Below, piece by piece: positions 57,630 through 64,000 of a DNA stretch of 64,000 bases. A model generated the notes under the pieces. That model was given only the letters and a program-made list of their open reading frames with translations. It made no database searches and had not been told where the DNA came from. Position numbers and translations under genes: made by a program. Each line of letters opens with the position of its first letter. The stretch's first letter is position 1. This stretch comes from Methanosarcina sp. DH2 (lineage in GTDB: Archaea; Halobacteriota; Methanosarcinia; Methanosarcinales; Methanosarcinaceae), in assembly GCF_020804225.1 (NCBI RefSeq), contig NZ_WJBI01000018.1:8818-72817 (forward strand), written 5' to 3'.

Positions 57630-57643
57630 TTTATATAAAATTT
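57630..57643 (-). promoter_or_regulatory. Likely TATA box of the archaellum operon
   Basis: The minus strand reads AAATTTTATATAAA, about 90 bases before the flaB1 start. It is the best TATA match in the region. Confidence 0.55.
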
Positions 57644-57649
57644 AAGTAA

Positions 57650-58413
<764 letters not shown>

Positions 58414-59226
58414 TTATACTTTTTTGAAAACTTTCTCTTTCACACTGACAGGAGTAAACAGTTCCCTTATTTCAACGGGTAAAGTTTCGGACTTGCCAAC
58501 AATTAGATAACCGCCATCTGAAAGAGAATTATAGAAATCATTTAACATTTTTATTTTTTGATTCTCGTTAAAATAGATCATAACGTTTCTGCAGAATATG
58601 GCATCAAAATGTTTTGAAATCGGAGGTTCACTGGTAAGGTCATGTCTCTGAAATCTGATCAATAGCTTCCGGATGCTTTTAACTTTGAAGTCTTCCCCTG
58701 CAGGCTCGAAATACTTGCGTGTAATGGAAGGGTCCATATTTTTTAGTTGCTCTTTACTGTAGATTCCCCGGGAAGCTCCTTTCAGGCACTTTTCGTCAAT
58801 GTCCGTTGCATAGATGGAGACGCTCCAGTCTTCCGGCAGAACTTCTTTTGAGCAGATGCCAATTGAATAGGGTTCCTCTCCATAAGAGCAGGCTGCACTC
58901 CAGAACCTGACTATATTGCTTCTGGACTTTTTTTTCCTTTCCATTATATCAGGCAATATTTCTTCCCGGAAAAACATAAACGGAGTTTTATCCCGCATAA
59001 ACTCTGTAACGTTTACCGTAAGGGAATTTATAACCTCTTTCATCTCGCTTTGATTTTTTTCCAGAAGCCCGGAATAAGTTGCATAGTTATCTGCACCTAC
59101 AATTTTCATCCTCAGGTCGATTCTTCTTCTAAGATAAGTATCCCTGTACCCGGTCAGAATAATACCCGATGATTTCGAAATTTTTCGTACAAGAAAGTTA
59201 AAGTCATCGTCAATATTTACAACCAC
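58414..59226 (-). CDS. cheR: CheR chemotaxis protein methyltransferase
   Basis: A 270-residue SAM-dependent methylase that methylates glutamates on chemoreceptors. The N-terminal helical domain (RRIDLRM, SLTVNVTEFMRDKTPF) is followed by the SAM domain with WSAACSYGEEPYSI and YATDIDEKCL, and FCRNVMIYFN near the end. It overlaps CheD by ten bases and is the last gene of the che operon. Confidence 0.93.
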   Translation of the reverse strand: MVVNIDDDFNFLVRKISKSSGIILTGYRDTYLRRRIDLRMKIVGADNYATYSGLLEKNQSEMKEVINSLTVNVTEFMRDKTPFMFFREEILPDIMERKKKSRSNIVRFWSAACSYGEEPYSIGICSKEVLPEDWSVSIYATDIDEKCLKGASRGIYSKEQLKNMDPSITRKYFEPAGEDFKVKSIRKLLIRFQRHDLTSEPPISKHFDAIFCRNVMIYFNENQKIKMLNDFYNSLSDGGYLIVGKSETLPVEIRELFTPVSVKEKVFKKV

Positions 59227-59879
59227 AGTACTTCCCCTTTAGTATATTTGACAATCATGCTGCCGTCTGCCGGATTAAAAATAACATTCCTGCCGACTTC
59301 CCCACCCACATCTTTTGCAAGAATCGGGATATTTCTTTTAATCAGAGTTTCTTCAACGGATATTGCATTTCTATCGCCAATTTTGAGAATGTCCAGGTTC
59401 ATATGCTTAAAAACCTGGGCTCCTCCTGCAAACTTTGCAGTAATCCTGTTTTTCCTTGCCCCCATTTTTACCATATCTTCAAACATTTTTTCTATGGCTG
59501 TTTCTGCATACTTGGTTTCGCCGTTATTTGAAGCCCCCGGGAGCAGCACGTGCGCTATTCCGCATAGGCCTGTTGAAACATCGGAAAGAATAACGCCAAT
59601 ACAGGAGCCCAGACCCATTACTTTTAAGAGGACATTTTTCCCGATCTTGTATTCTCCTATCCCGGCAGATAGTTCTCCGTCCAGGTTTTTAATGTTCAAA
59701 TTTGATCTGGTGCCCATCAGGTGACTTTTTGCAGCATCAACCATATCACATGACCGGCAAGAATCCTGAAATGAGCAGGTATTTGAAAGTGAACAAAAAG
59801 ATTTCACCAGTACATCCCTGCTGGTTAAAAAAATCACTTTCCCACGTTCATTCGAGACGAATAAAATACTGCTACTCAT
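59217..59879 (-). CDS. cheD: CheD receptor deamidase with an N-terminal Cys-rich extension
   Basis: A 220-residue protein. The CheD domain (about 70-215) has the catalytic Cys93 in GLGSCIGV and His110 in AHVLLPG, and deamidates glutamines on receptors. It also interacts with CheC. The first 60 residues are an addition not usual for CheD. Four cysteines (29, 35, 41, 44) form a C-x5-C-x5-C-x2-C pattern. ATGA overlap with CheC shows the upstream start is real. Confidence 0.9.
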   Translation of the reverse strand: MSSSILFVSNERGKVIFLTSRDVLVKSFCSLSNTCSFQDSCRSCDMVDAAKSHLMGTRSNLNIKNLDGELSAGIGEYKIGKNVLLKVMGLGSCIGVILSDVSTGLCGIAHVLLPGASNNGETKYAETAIEKMFEDMVKMGARKNRITAKFAGGAQVFKHMNLDILKIGDRNAISVEETLIKRNIPILAKDVGGEVGRNVIFNPADGSMIVKYTKGEVLWL

Positions 59880-60487
59880 AGCTGTCCCAGGATTTTCATC
59901 ATATCATCAAGCAGACAGGGTTCCGGAAGCATAGCCAAATAAATCTCTATATCCGAATCAGAGCTGAGAGAGGTCTCAAATAGAATTATATGATCGCTTT
60001 TCCTGGCCATTTGCGAAACTACCGAATCAATGACTGCCGTAGGTACGTCTACTGCGAAATTCGGAGGGGACGGGAGTAATATAATGTCCATAAAATCAGC
60101 TGATGCATCACAAAAAGAAGAGGATAAAATGTTCCCGACCTCCATAATTGTGGACGCATACATTTCCTCATCCAGCTCTTCCAGACCGAATAAATCGCCT
60201 GCAATTTTTCTTGCCGACTTTTCGGGGAACATAATATATAGATATCCGGACCTTTTTTCTTCGAGGTCCTGCAGTGCTATGATTACCCCTGCAACAACCT
60301 CGCCAATGAATTCACTGGAGAGATTTTTTATTTCTCCGATCTTAACCTTCGGAACTGAGAGGAAGACGTCCTTGTTAAGTAATTTAGAGAGAGATGTTGC
60401 AGCATGCCCGGTCCCGATATTCCCGAGTTCCTTTAAAACATCCAGTTCCACTTCACTAAGATTTTCCAAATCAGTCATCAATATCAC
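59876..60487 (-). CDS. cheC: CheC CheY-P phosphatase
   Basis: A 203-residue protein that dephosphorylates CheY. The two active-site motifs with ExxN are visible: Glu20/Asn23 in DVLKELGNIGTGH and Glu116/Asn119 in TIMEVGNIL. Its first residues overlap the end of CheA. ATG at 60487 or 60478. CheD is downstream and probably binds to it. Confidence 0.9.
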   Translation of the reverse strand: MILMTDLENLSEVELDVLKELGNIGTGHAATSLSKLLNKDVFLSVPKVKIGEIKNLSSEFIGEVVAGVIIALQDLEEKRSGYLYIMFPEKSARKIAGDLFGLEELDEEMYASTIMEVGNILSSSFCDASADFMDIILLPSPPNFAVDVPTAVIDSVVSQMARKSDHIILFETSLSSDSDIEIYLAMLPEPCLLDDMMKILGQL

Positions 60488-63245
60488 CCTTTATAAGCAT
60501 TGAAACATCTATAATCGGTATTACACGCCCATCACCCAGAATTGTGGCACCGATAAATCCTTTTGAATTTGAGAAAGTGGTTCCCAGTGGTTTAATGACA
60601 ATTTCTTGCTGGTCTATAATCGAATCAACTATGAGGCCAATTTCCTCATTTTCTTTTTCAACAATTATGGCGATTTCTTTATCTAATTTATCACATTCTA
60701 CATTGAAAAGTTCTTTCAGCCCTACAGTTGGTATCAGCTTATCCCGAATATAAAGCACAGGAGTTTCTTTAACGAGCTTATAATCACTGCTATCAACACT
60801 CAAAGCTTTCACAACGTTAGCAATCGGGATCGCGTACGTCTCGGACCCGACCTCCACTAAAAGAGATTTTATTATAGCAACTGTAGGAGGCAGATCAATT
60901 CGGATTCTGGCAAACTCTCCTTTCTTTGAATATACCCTGACCTTTCCTCCCAGTTTTTCAACAGCAGTTTTTACCGCATCCATGCCCACACCCCTGCCAG
61001 ATATCTCTGTTGGGGAATCCTTTGTCGAAAAACCCGGAGCAAAAATGATCATCCGAATTTCTTCTTCACTGAGGTTTTCTACATCAAATGATGATAATAA
61101 GCCCTTCTCAACAGCTTTCTTTTTTAATACTTCAACATCTATGCCTTTACCGTCATCTTCAATCTCAATTATTACGTTGTTTTTCTCTCTTCTGGCGGAA
61201 AGTTTTATGTGTCCCACTTCACTTTTTCCGGCTTTTTTCCGCTCATCAGGATATTCTACACCGTGGTCAACGGCATTTCTCACCAGGTGAACCAGAGGAT
61301 CACTAATTTCATCTAAAATCGTCCTGTCCAGTTCCGTATCCTGCCCTTCAATTTCAAACTCGATATTTTTGTTGAATTTTCTACTTAAATCCCTTACCAT
61401 ACGTGGAAACTTACTGAATACTCTCTCAATTTTTACCATCCTTATTCTCATAACTTCATCCTGCAGGCTTGAGATTGATTTATCCAGAGTCCCGGTTGCT
61501 TCTTCCAGTTCAGGCAAGTTATATTCCTGAGAGATCTGAAGCAAACGTCCTTTGTTTATAACAAGCTCACCAACAAGATTCATTATATTATCAAGATTGG
61601 AGGTCCTGACACGGATAGTTTCCTGTCTTTTTGTTTCCAGCGGTTCTTTTGAGGATGTTACCGATTCAGAGAAGTGATTGATTGGGCCTTTTTCCAATTC
61701 TCCGATTTCAGGGACCTCCTGTGTCTTTAATCCCTGAATACGGAGATCTTCAGAGTCCTCTACCAGAGATTGGATTTTATCTAATCGAAGCTCTTGATCG
61801 AAAATACTTTTATCAGGAATACTCTCATCAGAAATACCTTTATTAGAAATACCTTTATCAGAAATACCTTTATCAGAAATACCTTTATCAGGAATATCCT
61901 TATCAGGAATATCCTTATCAGGAATACCCTGGTCAGGAATACTCTTACCAGGAATACCCTGGTCAGGAATACTCTTACCAGGAATACTTTCATCAAGAGA
62001 TTTTTTAGAACTTTGCTCTGAGATCCGGTTTTCATCCAGTTTTGACTCTTGATCAGGAATTGCAGAATTTATTTCAGAGTCGTTTTCTAAAACATGAATT
62101 TCCTGTGAATTAGGTCCGTCAGGAGAAGAGCCCTTGCATTTTTTCTTTAGAAGTACTCCAGCAGATTCGGTTATTTTGAAACAGTTTATTGATTTACTTA
62201 TTCTGCTTAAAATGCAACGCAGTCTTGCTGCCAGACTGTATATACAGGAGTGAAATGTATCTAATTTGTTTGTGGATGAAACAGCTGTTTCTGACATCAT
62301 AGCTGGAGCTGAGGGGGCATCTGGTTGAGATTCCTCTGAGACAGAATTATTAAATTTGTCATATAAGACAGAACTATTAAATTTGTCATATGAGGCAGAA
62401 TTATTAAATTTATTATCAGAGAAAGAATAATCACATTTAGTTTCGTCATTACAGTCAATATTAAAGGGTTTAATTTCAGAAATATTAAATTGTTCAATTT
62501 CTGAAATTCTATCCATTAGCCCTTCAACCTCATCGCTTTCCCCTGAAAGGAATACTTTAAAGTGACCATCAAAGTTTTTATCCATCTCATTTTCATCTGG
62601 CTCTGTTTTAGCTAATTTACTTATATCTTTGAGAGATTCTATGATTAACGCTGCTCTCAAACCTTTCATGACACAGTCATTAGCAAGAATTATATCCAGA
62701 ACAAGATTGCAGTCATTCGGATCGCAGGCTTTCTTATTTTCTTTTTTTTCAGGGCATTCAGAGTTTGTAGAAGTATTTTCTTCTGATTGCTTCATGGATA
62801 CTATTTTAGGAGATAAGACCTTATTTTCCAATGGTAGTATACAAAGAGGCTCCTGTCCACTATCCTTCGTTTTTTCGTAACTTTCAAAAGCTTCCAGAAG
62901 GTCATCTATTTTTACACTATCATTATCTGCGTTTTCTATTTGTTTAACAATGTCCATGATTCGGTCAACTGTCGAAAGCAGAATGTCAACCAGTTCACCA
63001 TCTATCTCTATGTCCCCATTTTTTATGCCGCACAGGACCTCTTCCATGCTATGGCACAGATGTTCAAGTGATGTATATCCGAGAAATCCAGCCATTCCTT
63101 TTATTGTATGGGTTATTCTGAAGATTTCATCAATTGCAGCAGCGTCTCCATTTTCCAGATCCACAAAAGATTGATTAAATACATCGAGACACTCGTATAT
63201 TTCCTGAAGGAAATCGCTTTTATAGGCTGCCATATCACTTTCCAT
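60471..63245 (-). CDS. cheA: CheA chemotaxis histidine kinase with a repeat-bearing linker
   Basis: A 924-residue kinase that phosphorylates CheY and CheB. The HPt domain has His46 (RITHTIKGMAGF). The dimerisation and kinase domains (about 545-775) hold the N box HLVRNAVDHGVE, the DDGKGID motif and GRGVGMDAVK. The P5 CheW-like domain is near 780-920. The linker between the HPt and dimer domain is long, at 420-480 a tract of IPDKG/ISDKG units and near 275-301 three YDKFN(N/S)S units. GGAGGTG lies eight bases before the ATG, which overlaps the end of CheB. Confidence 0.93.
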   Translation of the reverse strand: MESDMAAYKSDFLQEIYECLDVFNQSFVDLENGDAAAIDEIFRITHTIKGMAGFLGYTSLEHLCHSMEEVLCGIKNGDIEIDGELVDILLSTVDRIMDIVKQIENADNDSVKIDDLLEAFESYEKTKDSGQEPLCILPLENKVLSPKIVSMKQSEENTSTNSECPEKKENKKACDPNDCNLVLDIILANDCVMKGLRAALIIESLKDISKLAKTEPDENEMDKNFDGHFKVFLSGESDEVEGLMDRISEIEQFNISEIKPFNIDCNDETKCDYSFSDNKFNNSASYDKFNSSVLYDKFNNSVSEESQPDAPSAPAMMSETAVSSTNKLDTFHSCIYSLAARLRCILSRISKSINCFKITESAGVLLKKKCKGSSPDGPNSQEIHVLENDSEINSAIPDQESKLDENRISEQSSKKSLDESIPGKSIPDQGIPGKSIPDQGIPDKDIPDKDIPDKGISDKGISDKGISNKGISDESIPDKSIFDQELRLDKIQSLVEDSEDLRIQGLKTQEVPEIGELEKGPINHFSESVTSSKEPLETKRQETIRVRTSNLDNIMNLVGELVINKGRLLQISQEYNLPELEEATGTLDKSISSLQDEVMRIRMVKIERVFSKFPRMVRDLSRKFNKNIEFEIEGQDTELDRTILDEISDPLVHLVRNAVDHGVEYPDERKKAGKSEVGHIKLSARREKNNVIIEIEDDGKGIDVEVLKKKAVEKGLLSSFDVENLSEEEIRMIIFAPGFSTKDSPTEISGRGVGMDAVKTAVEKLGGKVRVYSKKGEFARIRIDLPPTVAIIKSLLVEVGSETYAIPIANVVKALSVDSSDYKLVKETPVLYIRDKLIPTVGLKELFNVECDKLDKEIAIIVEKENEEIGLIVDSIIDQQEIVIKPLGTTFSNSKGFIGATILGDGRVIPIIDVSMLIKGDIDD
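61803..61995 (-). repeat. 15-base tandem repeat in the cheA linker
   Basis: About 13 copies of a 15-base unit that encodes (I-P/S-D-K-G/D)n sit in the cheA linker between HPt and kinase domains. The number of bases is a multiple of three. The last copies are the most alike. Confidence 0.9.
62340..62420 (-). repeat. 27-base tandem repeat in the cheA linker
   Basis: Three copies of 27 bases that encode YDKFN(N/S)S plus two variable residues. They lie in the region of cheA that corresponds to its P2-type domain. Confidence 0.85.
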
Positions 63246-64000
63246 TGCATTTCACCTCCAACCTGCTCACAATTTCTTCAGGGATCTCAAAAATGGGTTT
63301 CACAACATCAATAGCTCCAGCTTCTATTGCAGCTCTTGGCATCCCAAAAATAACACAGGTGTCTTCACTGCACGCAATTGTGGAGCCACCTGTATCTCGT
63401 ATTTTTTTAAATCCGGAAGCACCATCATTTCCCATACCTGTAAGGATAGAAGCAACTATATTTTTTCCATACACTTCTAACATACTTTCAGCCGTTACAT
63501 CAACCGCGGGCATTACAGCATGGACCGGCTGGCTTTTAATGAGCTTTATTCTTGTGACATCCAGAGCCTTTCTAACGGTCATGTGGTAGCCGCCCGGTGC
63601 CACATAAACAACACCTGCCTTTACTTTTTCATTATTTTTGGCTTCCTTTATTTCCAGTTCCGACAGAAAATTCAATCTTTCTGCCAGCTGCCTGCAAAAA
63701 TTACCTTCAGGCATGTGCTGGACAACAAAAACCGGGGCAGGCAAATCTCCGGGTAGCCTGGGTATCACCTGTTCAAGAGATGAAGGGCCACCTGTAGATG
63801 AGCCAATCAGAATTCCAAAATCCCCGGAACATTTCCATTTTCCCCTGACGACCTCTCCTTTAAATTTCTTCATATTAAGTAATCTTAAGATGTTCGGGTT
63901 TGATCTGTGGATATTTTTTATTTTTTCAATAATTTCGCTCTCTACTTTACTTACTTCATGGTGGGATTCGGATTTTGTAACAAAATCTATTGCCCCGAGA
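63235..64000 (-). CDS. cheB: CheB receptor methylesterase, 5' part beyond the window edge
   Basis: The frame is open from the right edge. Reading LGAIDFVTKSESHHE at the edge shows the end of a response-regulator domain, and a linker leads to the methylesterase domain. The catalytic residues are Ser in GSSTGGPSS, His in VQHMPEGNF and Asp in LTGMGNDGASG. It removes methyl groups from receptors. Its end overlaps CheA by 11 bases. The ATG at 63873 is an internal Met, not the start. The true start and the rest of the operon (CheY, CheW) lie outside. Confidence 0.93.
   Translation of the reverse strand, partial: LGAIDFVTKSESHHEVSKVESEIIEKIKNIHRSNPNILRLLNMKKFKGEVVRGKWKCSGDFGILIGSSTGGPSSLEQVIPRLPGDLPAPVFVVQHMPEGNFCRQLAERLNFLSELEIKEAKNNEKVKAGVVYVAPGGYHMTVRKALDVTRIKLIKSQPVHAVMPAVDVTAESMLEVYGKNIVASILTGMGNDGASGFKKIRDTGGSTIACSEDTCVIFGMPRAAIEAGAIDVVKPIFEIPEEIVSRLEVKCNGK

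Noticed and set aside
61794-62021. Plus-strand frame with a repeated IRNTF pattern
   Set aside because: It is the reverse shadow of the cheA linker repeats and has no ribosome site or conserved fold.

Overview
The window looks like a stretch of a Methanosarcina-type chromosome (a methanogenic euryarchaeon). The evidence is archaeal-only gene content: replication protein A beside its COG3390-type partner, deoxyhypusine synthase, pyruvoyl arginine decarboxylase, an AhbC-like heme enzyme and an archaellum operon. GGTGAT/GGAGG-type ribosome sites and long AT-rich intergenic regions agree with this. The species is not determined from the sequence.

Layout. 1-5000: truncated TnpB transposase, hairpins, a chagasin-like lipoprotein and a divergent AT-rich McrBC-type restriction pair. 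5000-16000: M1 metallopeptidase, DUF1622 membrane protein, threonine synthase, LeuRS, a nitrilase-family hydrolase and a winged-helix-like protein. 16500-20900: pyruvoyl arginine decarboxylase and deoxyhypusine synthase, two HTH regulators and a metallophosphoesterase. 21000-26300: small orphan, RPA and its partner, remnants of an OpuB/ProW-type transporter and a CaCA cation exchanger. 26500-32300: a UDP-GlcNAc block (GlmU-like, GlmS, GlmM, second GlmU-like). 32500-37050: secreted protein, small orphans, an AAA ATPase and RNase Z. 37650-40700: siroheme/heme block (SUMT, HemD, AhbC-like). 41300-48160: molybdopterin-type lipoprotein, APH-like kinase, two HAD paralogs and ValRS. 48990-57540 (minus strand): archaellum operon flaB1-flaB2-flaD/E-flaG-flaF-flaH-flaI-flaJ, followed by a FlaX-like membrane/coiled-coil protein and an unlisted 59-residue two-helix membrane protein. 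58414 to the right edge (minus strand): chemotaxis operon cheB-cheA-cheC-cheD-cheR, with CheB cut by the window edge.

How the genes work together. The Che proteins would tune the archaellum motor encoded just downstream. GlmS, GlmM and the GlmU-like enzymes give a path from fructose-6-phosphate to UDP-GlcNAc. SUMT, HemD and AhbC belong to the alternative heme/siroheme route. Arginine decarboxylase and deoxyhypusine synthase sit at the two ends of the polyamine-to-hypusine route.

The most unusual features are the density of short tandem repeats (in intergenic DNA and inside cheA and the nitrilase gene), a repeat element present in opposite orientations at 41.1 and 48.2 kb, a HAD gene with no usable start codon, the uncharacterised genes at the end of the archaellum operon, and a McrBC pair whose McrB has an unfamiliar N-terminal domain. 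I see no CRISPR array, rRNA or tRNA.
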